Of a stretch of DNA of 64,000 nucleotides, positions 35,109-41,727 are shown one piece after another. The DNA comes from Elizabethkingia bruuniana (GTDB lineage: Bacteria > Bacteroidota > Bacteroidia > Flavobacteriales > Weeksellaceae). The notes under the pieces were generated by a model, which was given only the letters and a program-made list of their open reading frames with translations, did no database searches and was not told the DNA's origin. How positions within the stretch are numbered: position 1 is the stretch's first letter; every line of letters begins with the position of its first letter. The translations under genes were made by a program, and so were the position numbers. Where the stretch lies: assembly GCF_002024805.1 (NCBI RefSeq), contig NZ_CP014337.1:558001-622000 (forward strand), given 5' to 3'.

Positions 35109-35750
35109 GAAATCAAGTTGTGATAATTCACTTTTTTCGTTCACAATAATACTTAGTATTAATCTTTCCAATTCTTTATAATACAATGTTTTATTCCAAT
35201 TATTAACGCCTTTGTAAAACAAGGTGGAAATTCTTGATAATTGAAATTCTGACATTTCTAAACCAGAGCTAACATTAATTAATATATGCTTAGAAGCATT
35301 GTTCATCATTTCTATGTTTCCAACTCTTTCAGCAGCAACAATACAATGAAGCATGTTTTCTAAAAATGCTACATAATCATTTGTTTTAAGGTGAACAGAG
35401 GCTACGCTATAATACATTGAAGCCATATCTCCCTCTATTTTAATATTTATTATTCCCCATTTCTTGTCATATTCGGAAAGTATATTATTTATTTCATTGA
35501 ATTTAAGGCTTAAAGAATCATTCGTCTCTTTTTTAAAGCTTTCAAAATCAGCAGAAATTTCCTTTCTGTATTTTGAGTAGTCAACTAACGCGTATATCTG
35601 CCATCCTATCAATACTGTAATTAATATGGACAAAGATGATATGATAGAATTGTAATTATCAATTTTCAAATCACCTGGGGTGAAGCAACTTATTGAAATT
35701 GCAATAATTGATATCACTAATGCTATATAAGATAATAAGTTTTTCTTCAT
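35103..35750 (-). CDS. hypothetical membrane protein in the immunity region
   Basis: A 215-residue protein. Two N-terminal helices (YIALVISIIAISISCF; SIISSLSILITVLIGWQIYA) are followed by a cytosolic helical domain (EISADFESFKKETNDSLSLK; VAFLENMLHCIVAAERVGNI) with repeat-like helices. Located between repressor and early promoter on the repressor strand, it is placed like superinfection-exclusion or abortive-infection genes, but no motif supports a mechanism. Confidence 0.65.
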   Translation of the reverse strand: MKKNLLSYIALVISIIAISISCFTPGDLKIDNYNSIISSLSILITVLIGWQIYALVDYSKYRKEISADFESFKKETNDSLSLKFNEINNILSEYDKKWGIINIKIEGDMASMYYSVASVHLKTNDYVAFLENMLHCIVAAERVGNIEMMNNASKHILINVSSGLEMSEFQLSRISTLFYKGVNNWNKTLYYKELERLILSIIVNEKSELSQLDFL

Positions 35751-35790
35751 ATTAAATTTTTCTATCTGGTTTTCAGGTGGTTATAATTAA

Positions 35791-35808
35791 TACTACAAAA
35801 AAGTAGTA
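35791..35808. promoter_or_regulatory. operator copy 1
   Basis: TACTAC-AAAAAA-GTAGTA, a perfect 6-bp inverted repeat with a 6-base spacer, in the divergent region between 35750 and 35881. Confidence 0.7.
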
Positions 35809-35821
35809 AATTAATTTGTAA

Positions 35822-35839
35822 TACGACAAAAGTGTAGTA
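35822..35839. promoter_or_regulatory. operator copy 2
   Basis: TACGAC-AAAAGT-GTAGTA, one mismatch from copy 1, its start 31 bases away (about three helical turns). It covers the expected -33 region of a TAACATTG near-consensus -7 box at 35857-35864. Confidence 0.7.
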
Positions 35840-35880
35840 CATTAGCATCATCAAAGTAACATTGCAAATATATAAACAAA

Positions 35881-36078
35881 ATGAAAATAGCTAGTACGGT
35901 TTGCCGTAAAATAAAAGAGAGCAACGAGCTATCATTAAGATTAGCGAGTGTGTTGGGTGTAAAACAGGTTGCAGTAGAGCAATTAGCAACCAGAAAGTCT
36001 AACAAACTATGTCATTATGGTTGTGTATTGATATATAAAGAGTTTGGGCTAACTGAAAAAGAAATATTCGAAAATTAA
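35881..36078 (+). CDS. Cro-like small DNA-binding protein
   Basis: A 65-residue protein whose central part (LSLRLASVLGVKQVAVEQLA) reads as a helix-turn-helix, followed by a short helical end (LIYKEFGLTEKEIFEN). It is the first gene of the long rightward early operon and lies just downstream of two operators. By position it is the Cro counterpart of the repressor at 34307. Start supported by the ATG after AAATATATAAACAAA. Confidence 0.7.
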   Translation: MKIASTVCRKIKESNELSLRLASVLGVKQVAVEQLATRKSNKLCHYGCVLIYKEFGLTEKEIFEN

Positions 36079-36146
36079 TAAAAAAGCCGACAAGGCGGCA
36101 ACCAAGTCGGCAGGTGCTTAATAAAAATTATTAAACGATTTATTGT

Positions 36147-36464
36147 ATGGCAAATTTAGCAAAAAAACAACAGGTTAGAGAATTGATTTTAAATAATCAG
36201 TTCGAAGAAATGGACTTGGTCAACGAAGAATACTTTTTCATAGGGTTGTTTTTCGACGAAGACAATGCATTTTGGTGCATTAAGCGTAATACCAATGGCT
36301 TTCTTGTAGTAGAAGCCGACGACGAATATCAATTCAAATTAGACAATGAATTATCTGATTTAGTTGAAGAATTTATATCAGAAGAGACAAAAGATCAGCG
36401 TGACGAAGCAGATCACCACTGGTTTATGAAGAATCACTTTAGAAAAAACTTCAAATACGCCTAA
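36147..36464 (+). CDS. hypothetical early phage protein
   Basis: A 105-residue acidic protein (VNEEYFFIGLFFDEDNAFWC; ISEETKDQRDEADHHWFMKN). No signal, membrane span or recognised family. It follows a short hairpin (GCCGAC-N14-GTCGGC at about 36085-36110) in the early operon. Confidence 0.65.
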   Translation: MANLAKKQQVRELILNNQFEEMDLVNEEYFFIGLFFDEDNAFWCIKRNTNGFLVVEADDEYQFKLDNELSDLVEEFISEETKDQRDEADHHWFMKNHFRKNFKYA

Positions 36465-36465
36465 T

Positions 36466-36654
36466 ATGAAAGCTTTATTGATAATTATTGCTATAGGTAG
36501 CTTTTTTCTGGCAACCTGTAGCGTAGAATGCAGTCGGTTTTTCGATGCTTTCATATTTACCTCATTCGGCTTCATTTCAACTTATGGGGCATGTAAATCA
36601 AAACAATTAACCAAATTTTTAACACAAAATATTCTTGAAGATGAAACTAAGTAA
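36466..36654 (+). CDS. small membrane protein
   Basis: A 62-residue protein with two hydrophobic stretches (ALLIIIAIGSFFLATCSV; FFDAFIFTSFGFISTYGA). It starts 1 base after the preceding stop and overlaps the next small gene by 14 bases. Function unknown. Confidence 0.55.
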   Translation: MKALLIIIAIGSFFLATCSVECSRFFDAFIFTSFGFISTYGACKSKQLTKFLTQNILEDETK

Positions 36655-36799
36655 AAGATTCAAAAACCGGTTTACCATGAAGCCAATTTTAAACGGTAAA
36701 CATCATTATAGAGCTGATTATTCTGCTAGAGACTTTAAGGCAAGCTGTATAGCAACTTTAGCAAGACTTGAAAGTGAAAATAACCATAAAGCATATTAA
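36641..36799 (+). CDS. hypothetical small basic protein
   Basis: A 52-residue basic protein (MKLSKRFKNRFTMKPILNGK; DFKASCIATLARLESEN). It overlaps the upstream gene end and stops 1 base before the next ATG, fitting the packed early operon. No family recognised. Confidence 0.55.
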   Translation: MKLSKRFKNRFTMKPILNGKHHYRADYSARDFKASCIATLARLESENNHKAY

Positions 36800-36800
36800 T

Positions 36801-36992
36801 ATGACAACTACAGATAAAGCAGATAAAGTTTTAGAAATGATTGTAAATGTTGAATTGGTGATACTATCATTGAAAAGTTCTCTTGTTACGGGTTCAATGT
36901 TTTTCACTAAAGAAGAAATTGAGCGAAAAATAGAATGGCGAACTAAAATGAAGCAACGCCTATTTGGTTACTATAAATATGTATTAAGATGA
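36801..36992 (+). CDS. hypothetical small protein
   Basis: A 63-residue helical protein. The ATG at 36801 (MTTTDKADKVLEMIVNVE) is chosen because it follows the previous stop directly; a longer frame would run back into that gene. It ends with the basic MKQRLFGYYKYVLR and overlaps the next start by 4 bases. Confidence 0.6.
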   Translation: MTTTDKADKVLEMIVNVELVILSLKSSLVTGSMFFTKEEIERKIEWRTKMKQRLFGYYKYVLR

Positions 36993-37246
36993 GAGGCCGT
37001 AAAAAGCAGTCATTCAATATAGACGACCTGAGAACAGAAGTAACTCGCATCAATCGAACAATAAACAAAGCATTAAGAGATTTAGAGTTAGTTGAATTAA
37101 AAATGGTTGAAATCGATCGAGAAGAAAATGTAACAAGTGGTGTGGAAGCCACATTCAAAACTGCGAATGATTTTGTTCTCTATGGCGTCTCTAAGAAAAA
37201 ACAAGCTGCAAAAATTAAAGCATTAACCTTAAAACCCATAATGTAG
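36989..37246 (+). CDS. hypothetical coiled-coil protein
   Basis: An 85-residue protein with a basic N-terminus and a predicted coiled coil (LRTEVTRINRTINKALRDLE). The end is Lys-rich (SKKKQAAKIKALTLKP). It overlaps the upstream gene by ATGA coupling. Function unknown. Confidence 0.6.
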   Translation: MRGRKKQSFNIDDLRTEVTRINRTINKALRDLELVELKMVEIDREENVTSGVEATFKTANDFVLYGVSKKKQAAKIKALTLKPIM

Positions 37247-37248
37247 CC

Positions 37249-37350
37249 ATGAACGAAGCAATTAAATTCTGTGAATGGTATATGTCTCTAGGCGGTATTC
37301 TACCATTCGATTTAGACTCCATTTTGGACAAATTCAAAGATTACAATTAA
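37249..37350 (+). CDS. very small early protein
   Basis: A 33-residue frame (MNEAIKFCEWYMSLGGILPF, ending DKFKDYN) 2 bases after the previous stop and 13 bases before the annealing-protein gene. Support is positional only. Confidence 0.4.
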   Translation: MNEAIKFCEWYMSLGGILPFDLDSILDKFKDYN

Positions 37351-37363
37351 AACACTAAATAAT

Positions 37364-37948
37364 ATGTCAAACGAAATACAAAAGCTACCAACTATTGCAG
37401 ATTTAACCATTGACTTAGAACAGGCTTGGAAAAATGACCAGTTAAATTTTCTTCTTAGTAAAAATCCACCTTCAAAATGGATCGCGAAACACCCTTTCAT
37501 TAAAAAAGAAGTAATTATAAACGGTTCAAAGCAAAAAGTACCTTATGAATACTTACCGATTGACAAGGTAGAGCATTTACTTAGAAAGATCTTCAAAGAA
37601 TATAAAATTGAGATCACAGGGCAAGGTACTGCTTTCAATGGTGTATGGGTAACGGTAAGAGTACATTTTAAATCACCTATTAATGGTGAGTGGTATTTTC
37701 ATGATGGTGTAGGCGCAAGTCAATTACAGACTAAATCAGGCACAAGCCCGGCTGATCTGCAGAATATAAATAACGGGGCAATTTCAATGGCTTTTCCATT
37801 AGCTAAAACATTAGCGGTAAAAGATGCATGTGATATGTTCGGTAATATATTCGGTGCAAACCTTAACAGAGCTGATTTGGTAGCGTTTACACTTGATGCC
37901 AATCTTACAGAAACCGGAAAGTCTAACGCTGAAAAAATGGCATTATGA
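37364..37948 (+). CDS. single-strand annealing protein (Rad52/Sak-like)
   Basis: A 194-residue protein. The core (YEYLPIDKVEHLLRKIFKEY; VWVTVRVHFKSPINGEWYFH; ADLQNINNGAISMAFPLAKT; VKDACDMFGNIFG) resembles phage Rad52/Erf-type annealing proteins. These anneal complementary strands during phage recombination. Its stop overlaps the YqaJ nuclease start by 4 bases, the classical exonuclease-annealase pairing. The exact superfamily (Rad52, Erf or RecT) would need structure comparison. Confidence 0.72.
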   Translation: MSNEIQKLPTIADLTIDLEQAWKNDQLNFLLSKNPPSKWIAKHPFIKKEVIINGSKQKVPYEYLPIDKVEHLLRKIFKEYKIEITGQGTAFNGVWVTVRVHFKSPINGEWYFHDGVGASQLQTKSGTSPADLQNINNGAISMAFPLAKTLAVKDACDMFGNIFGANLNRADLVAFTLDANLTETGKSNAEKMAL

Positions 37949-38619
37949 TAAAGTACGCAGTTTTTGATACAGAAGAGGCATGGCTAGATTTTAGAGCGCC
38001 TTATTTCACATCTAGTGAAGCGACAGCACTATTACCAGAAGCAAAAAAGAAAGGCGAAATATTAAGCGTTGGTGCTAAAACCTATATAAGAAAATGTGCT
38101 GCATCTGTATTAGCGCCACCACCGCCACCGCAATACAATCAAGCAATGGAGCATGGTAAAGCTACCGAACCGTTTGCTGTGATGGCTTTAGCAAAAAACT
38201 TAGGTAAATCTATTGATGATGATGATTTTATCTATACCTCTACTAATGGTTTTGTTTTCTTCTATGATGATGAATACAACTTAGGGGGCACACCAGATGT
38301 AATCATGAAAGCTCTTAAAAAATCAGCCGAAATTAAATGTCCAAATTCAGATACACACCTTGAACATTTAACCTTGAAAACACCGGAAGACGTAAAAATC
38401 AGCTTACCTAAATATTACGGACAAATGCAAAGCAATATGTATTTAACCGGTACAGATGAATGCATTTTCATGAGTTTCGATAATCGTTTCTATAACGATA
38501 AACTGCATGAACACTACATCAATATTCCAAAAGATGATGAATACATAGAAAACTTACTTAAAAAGGCTAAAGCTGCCAAAACTTACAAAGAAGAAATATT
38601 AAAAGCATTAAATAATTAA
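37945..38619 (+). CDS. YqaJ-type phage exonuclease
   Basis: A 224-residue PD-(D/E)XK nuclease. It has the family N-terminus (EEAWLDFRAPYFTSSEATAL), a Glu-containing MEHGKATEPFAVMAL, the catalytic Asp in LGGTPDVIMK, the E-x-K in SAEIKCPNSDTH, and the distal Gln/Tyr helix YYGQMQSNMYLTG. It likely resects double-strand ends for the annealing protein encoded just upstream. Confidence 0.88.
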   Translation: MIKYAVFDTEEAWLDFRAPYFTSSEATALLPEAKKKGEILSVGAKTYIRKCAASVLAPPPPPQYNQAMEHGKATEPFAVMALAKNLGKSIDDDDFIYTSTNGFVFFYDDEYNLGGTPDVIMKALKKSAEIKCPNSDTHLEHLTLKTPEDVKISLPKYYGQMQSNMYLTGTDECIFMSFDNRFYNDKLHEHYINIPKDDEYIENLLKKAKAAKTYKEEILKALNN

Positions 38620-38623
38620 AAAC

Positions 38624-38983
38624 ATGGAACTAAGAGGAATTTTATTAAACAAAAGTGAAGTAAAAACATTTGAAAGCGGATTTAGCATACAGGAATTTTA
38701 TTTAGACTGTAAAAGATTCAATCCGAATACAGGCGAACCGATAGAGAATGTTTTAAAGTTTCAGACTTCAAGGTCTGTAGTACTTGATACATTATCCGGA
38801 TTATCGAAGGGGCAAAATGTTATTGTATCATTCAATCCACAGGGTAGAGTATACGATAAAAAAGATGGAACCGGAAAGGGGCATGCTCAGAATCTTGATG
38901 CATGGAAAATTGAGATAATCCAAAATAATAATACTTCTGGCGATCATGTTGGAATCGATGAAGATCCTGATTTACCATTCTAG
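38624..38983 (+). CDS. DUF3127-type SSB-like protein
   Basis: A 119-residue OB-fold-like protein (MELRGILLNKSEVKTFESGF; NVIVSFNPQGRVYDKK; AQNLDAWKIEII) of the DUF3127 type. The C-terminus DEDPDLPF copies the acidic partner-binding tip of bacterial SSB. With the annealing protein and nuclease just upstream, it probably binds single-stranded DNA for phage recombination or replication. Confidence 0.8.
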   Translation: MELRGILLNKSEVKTFESGFSIQEFYLDCKRFNPNTGEPIENVLKFQTSRSVVLDTLSGLSKGQNVIVSFNPQGRVYDKKDGTGKGHAQNLDAWKIEIIQNNNTSGDHVGIDEDPDLPF

Positions 38984-38985
38984 CC

Positions 38986-39243
38986 ATGAAAGCCACATCA
39001 ATTATTTCTCATGAACTTATTAAGCCTCATAAAGAGTGTATACACGATAAAATTTATCGGGGCTTATTAAAGATTAAGCGGGGTTCCTTCCGGGATATAG
39101 CGAAAGCGTCCGGATTAGAAGAAGGTCAAGTATGGAAAAGGCTTTCAGAAATGGTTAAAAAGAGCATGATTAGAGATAGTGGAGAGGTTAAGTTATGTGA
39201 GGTATCTCGTAGGCCGGTAGTAATCTGGGAAATTATAGAATAA
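38986..39243 (+). CDS. winged-helix protein
   Basis: An 85-residue protein with a winged HTH (GSFRDIAKASGLEEGQVWKR, LSEMVKKSMIRDSGEVKLCE). Such phage proteins are small DNA-binding regulators. It starts 2 bases after the SSB-like gene and immediately precedes the retroelement, so it might influence retroelement transcription. Confidence 0.7.
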   Translation: MKATSIISHELIKPHKECIHDKIYRGLLKIKRGSFRDIAKASGLEEGQVWKRLSEMVKKSMIRDSGEVKLCEVSRRPVVIWEIIE

Positions 39244-39264
39244 CATTAAATAATCATAAATAAA

Positions 39265-39723
39265 ATGAATACAACATTAAAAATTGAAATCCCTGCGGGG
39301 TACGAAGTAGACAACTTTGATCCATCAACTGGAGAAATTAAGTTTAGAGAAAAGCCAAAAGACATTAAAGAGCGAATCAAGACTTTTGCTGATGTACTTA
39401 AGTATTTTGGAATTGATGAAACTTATTTCAATGAGCAGAATGAAGACCTTGAGTCTGATGAAGTAGCATACAGAAAAGTAAAGCTAATTGTTAAGGCTCT
39501 TAATGAAGGATGGACTCCTGATTGGTCTGATTCGGATCAATACAAATACTTCCCATGGTTCAATATGAGTTCTTCTTCGGGTGCCGGTTTCTCGTTCTTC
39601 GTCTACGTTCACTGGTATACGTATTCGTATGTCGGCTCTCGCCTTTGCTTTAAAAATAGAGATTTAGCAAAATATGCCGGACAACAGTTTGAGAGTATTT
39701 ATAAAGAATTTATGACCATTTAA
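39265..39723 (+). CDS. DGR target protein 1 (variable protein)
   Basis: A 152-residue protein with no signal or membrane segment. Residues 1-37 (IEIPAGYEVDNFDPSTGEIK) are unique to it. From about 40 it is paralogous to target 2: TFADVLKYFGIDE, then VKALNEGWTPDWSDSDQYKY, then FPWFN. The variable repeat covers residues 102-128 (SSSSGAGFSFFVYVHWYTYS then YVGSRLC), followed by a constant end (FKNRDLAKYAGQQFESIYKE). The repeat is thus not at the very C-terminus. No phage structural domain is seen. I recall similar proteins only as Bacteroidetes hypotheticals. Confidence 0.88.
   Translation: MNTTLKIEIPAGYEVDNFDPSTGEIKFREKPKDIKERIKTFADVLKYFGIDETYFNEQNEDLESDEVAYRKVKLIVKALNEGWTPDWSDSDQYKYFPWFNMSSSSGAGFSFFVYVHWYTYSYVGSRLCFKNRDLAKYAGQQFESIYKEFMTI
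39568..39648 (+). repeat. DGR variable repeat 1 (VR1)
   Basis: 81 bases aligning without gaps to the template repeat at 40143. Thirteen differences are at template adenines (to G, T or C) and one at a template G (position 76, to C). The repeat is in frame with target protein 1. Confidence 0.93.
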
Positions 39724-39734
39724 AATTAACAATA

Positions 39735-40112
39735 ATGAATATTACAGATAAAGTAAAAAGTTTTGAGGATGCTTGTCAATTATTAGGAATAGAGCCTAAT
39801 GTTCCAGAAGTATCAATGCTGCCAGATAACCATCAAAAGGCACTAGTAGCACATTATAAGCTAGTAATTATAGCTGAGGCAGTAAATGAAGGTTGGAAAC
39901 CAAATTGGGATAACTGGGATGAAATAAAGTATTATCCTTGGTTTGACTTAGAAGGTTCTTCTTCGGGTGCCGGTTTCTCGTACGGCGACTGCGCTCTCTG
40001 GGATTCGTATTCGTCTGTCGGCTCTCGCCTTTGCTTTAAAACATGGGAATTGGCAGAGCATATAGGAAAAACATTCATTGACCTGTATAAAGATTATTTC
40101 TTACTGGATTAA
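39735..40112 (+). CDS. DGR target protein 2 (variable protein)
   Basis: A 125-residue paralogue of target 1, 11 bases downstream. It lacks the extra 37-residue N-terminus. Conserved parts are VKSFEDACQLLGIEPN, IAEAVNEGWKPNWDNWDEIK, YYPWFD and the post-variable ELAEHIGKTFIDLYKDYF. The variable repeat covers residues 74-100 (GSSSGAGFSYGDCALWDSYS then SVGSRLC). No known binding fold could be assigned by eye; the W/G/S pattern is compatible with a C-type-lectin-like scaffold but this is unproven. Confidence 0.88.
   Translation: MNITDKVKSFEDACQLLGIEPNVPEVSMLPDNHQKALVAHYKLVIIAEAVNEGWKPNWDNWDEIKYYPWFDLEGSSSGAGFSYGDCALWDSYSSVGSRLCFKTWELAEHIGKTFIDLYKDYFLLD
39954..40034 (+). repeat. DGR variable repeat 2 (VR2)
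   Basis: 81 bases aligning without gaps to the template repeat. Sixteen differences are at template adenines and one at the same G76 changed in VR1. The 3' end from position 63 onward, plus 7 further bases, is identical between VR1 and VR2. Confidence 0.93.
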
Positions 40113-40142
40113 AAAATAAAGGTTGTGTGATGTTGTAGTTGT

Positions 40143-40223
40143 AGTTCTTCTTCAGGTGCCAGTTTCTCGTACAACGACTACGATAACTGGAATACGAATT
40201 CGAATGTCAGCTCTCGAGTTTGC
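40143..40223 (+). repeat. DGR template repeat (TR)
   Basis: 81 bases with 20 adenines, lying in the non-coding gap between target 2 and the reverse transcriptase. In the target frame it would read SSSSGASFSYNDYDNWNTNS then NVSSRVC, with several AAC/AAT codons that adenine mutagenesis can turn into many residues. Apparent ORFs across it are not genes; it is expected to be a transcribed RNA template. Confidence 0.93.
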
Positions 40224-40323
40224 AAAATATTTACATCACAGACCTTACCCCTTGGTAAAAAACAACAAAACTTTAAAGGCGTTGGTAGCAAAAGCGAATG
40301 CGACTTAATAAGAAGCAAAGGAT

Positions 40324-41277
40324 ATGAAAAGAATAGGAAACGTTTATCAGGAAATAATAAGTATAGAAAACTTAATTATTGCCGATGGAAAGGCACAAAA
40401 AGGAAAATCTAAGAATTACGGTGTGCTTACCCATAATAAAAACAAAGAAAGTAATATTATGAAGCTTCATACAATGCTAAAGGATAAAACTTACAGAACA
40501 TCGGAATATGATATTTTCAAAGTTTATGAGCCAAAAGAACGTGAAGTATACCGTTTGCCTTATTTCCCTGACAGGATTACTCATCATGCGATAATGAATG
40601 TTTTAGAGTCTGTTTTTGTTTCGGTATTTACTGCGGATACATACAGCTGCATAAAAGGTCGAGGAATACACAGAGCTTCATTTGCAGTCAGAAAAGCGTT
40701 GAGAAATGAAACTGAAACTACCTATTGCTTAAAGCTTGATATCAAGAAGTTTTACCCGAATGTGGATCATGATATTCTAAAATCACTACTACGAAAGAAA
40801 TTTAAAGATAAAAACCTTTTGTGGCTGTTAGATGAAATTATTGAATCTGCTGCAGGAATTCCAATCGGAAATTATTTAAGTCAATACCTGGCTAATTTTT
40901 ACTTAACCTACTTCGATCACTGGATTAAAGAGGAAAAGCAAGTAAAGTACTATTTCAGATATGCAGATGATCTGGTAATCCTTTCAGGAAGTAAAGAGTA
41001 TTTGCATCAGCTTTTAAAAGAAATAGAATCCTATTTATCTGAAAAGTTAAAGTTAACAGTAAAAGATAACTGGCAGGTATTTCCTGTAAAAAGTAGAGGA
41101 ATAGACTTCGTAGGATATAAGCATTTTCATAGTCATACTTTGCTTAGAAAGTCAATAAAGAAAAGATTTGCAAGAATGCTAAAGCGTAATCCTAGATATC
41201 AATCAATAGCATCATATAAAGGATGGTTAAAGCATTGTAATTCTAAAAACCTTTTAAAAAAGCTACTCAATGAATAA
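40324..41277 (+). CDS. DGR reverse transcriptase
   Basis: A 317-residue group-II-like reverse transcriptase. The catalytic box is YYFRYADDLVILSG. The DGR-typical motif 4 is IGNYLSQYLANFYL (IGxxxSQ). Other blocks are YCLKLDIKKFYPNVDHDILK, PYFPDRITHHAIMNVLE and the thumb-entry SRGIDFVGYKHF. No maturase or endonuclease domain is present. Its ATG is 100 bases after the template repeat, and its end overlaps the next ORF by 8 bases. It copies the template RNA with adenine-specific errors into cDNA that replaces the variable repeats. Confidence 0.95.
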   Translation: MKRIGNVYQEIISIENLIIADGKAQKGKSKNYGVLTHNKNKESNIMKLHTMLKDKTYRTSEYDIFKVYEPKEREVYRLPYFPDRITHHAIMNVLESVFVSVFTADTYSCIKGRGIHRASFAVRKALRNETETTYCLKLDIKKFYPNVDHDILKSLLRKKFKDKNLLWLLDEIIESAAGIPIGNYLSQYLANFYLTYFDHWIKEEKQVKYYFRYADDLVILSGSKEYLHQLLKEIESYLSEKLKLTVKDNWQVFPVKSRGIDFVGYKHFHSHTLLRKSIKKRFARMLKRNPRYQSIASYKGWLKHCNSKNLLKKLLNE

Positions 41278-41566
41278 TTTTAAAGAATTCAATATAAAAC
41301 CGAGTTTTATTGCTTTTGTAGGAGATAAAGTTAAAATGAGTAAGGTATTAAATACTGAAATCATAATTCACGACTACAAAATAAAAGACTCAGAAAAAAG
41401 ACCTGGCACTAAATATTTAACGCTTCAGATAACAAGAAAAGGAGAAAAGGAAATAATCTTCACATCTGCCAAAACATTGATGGATATGATTGAGCAAGTG
41501 CCAAAAGACAAGTTTCCTTTTGTAACTACGATTACCCAAGAAGATCAAATGTTTCAATTCACCTGA
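41270..41566 (+). CDS. hypothetical protein coupled to the reverse transcriptase
   Basis: A 98-residue protein, beta-rich (PSFIAFVGDKVKMSKVLN; TKYLTLQITRKGEKEIIFTS; FPFVTTITQEDQMFQFT). It starts 8 bases inside the RT gene. DGRs usually carry an Avd accessory factor, a four-helix protein. This sequence does not look like one; an OB-like nucleic-acid-binding fold is more likely. Whether it serves the retroelement or general phage replication is open. Confidence 0.65.
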   Translation: MNNFKEFNIKPSFIAFVGDKVKMSKVLNTEIIIHDYKIKDSEKRPGTKYLTLQITRKGEKEIIFTSAKTLMDMIEQVPKDKFPFVTTITQEDQMFQFT

Positions 41567-41567
41567 T

Positions 41568-41726
41568 ATGGAAACAAAAACACTTAACAAGGATAATGTT
41601 TTCCGGGGTCAAATTTGGGGTAAAAAAGGAGACAAGGTTAAAATAATATCAATCAGCGGATCAGCCGTTGTGTACGAAAATGCAAAAGGGAAAAGGTTCC
41701 CCTGTAACATTAAAGATTTAGAGTAA
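41568..41726 (+). CDS. small SH3-like protein
   Basis: A 52-residue frame reading METKTLNKDNVFRGQIWGKK then KVKIISISGSAVVYENAK, suggestive of a small beta-barrel. It lies 1 base after the previous stop and 1 base before the replication gene. No family assigned. Confidence 0.55.
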   Translation: METKTLNKDNVFRGQIWGKKGDKVKIISISGSAVVYENAKGKRFPCNIKDLE

Positions 41727-41727
41727 G

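Noticed and set aside
36085-36110. GCCGAC-N14-GTCGGC hairpin as terminator
   Set aside because: No T-run follows and early genes continue immediately; kept only as a note in the neighbouring gene entry.
40123-40308. Open frame across the template repeat
   Set aside because: The stretch is the DGR template; the frame differs from that of the targets and the RNA itself is the functional product.
41270-41566. Avd accessory protein
   Set aside because: Position fits, but the sequence is beta-rich rather than a four-helix bundle, so it was left as hypothetical.
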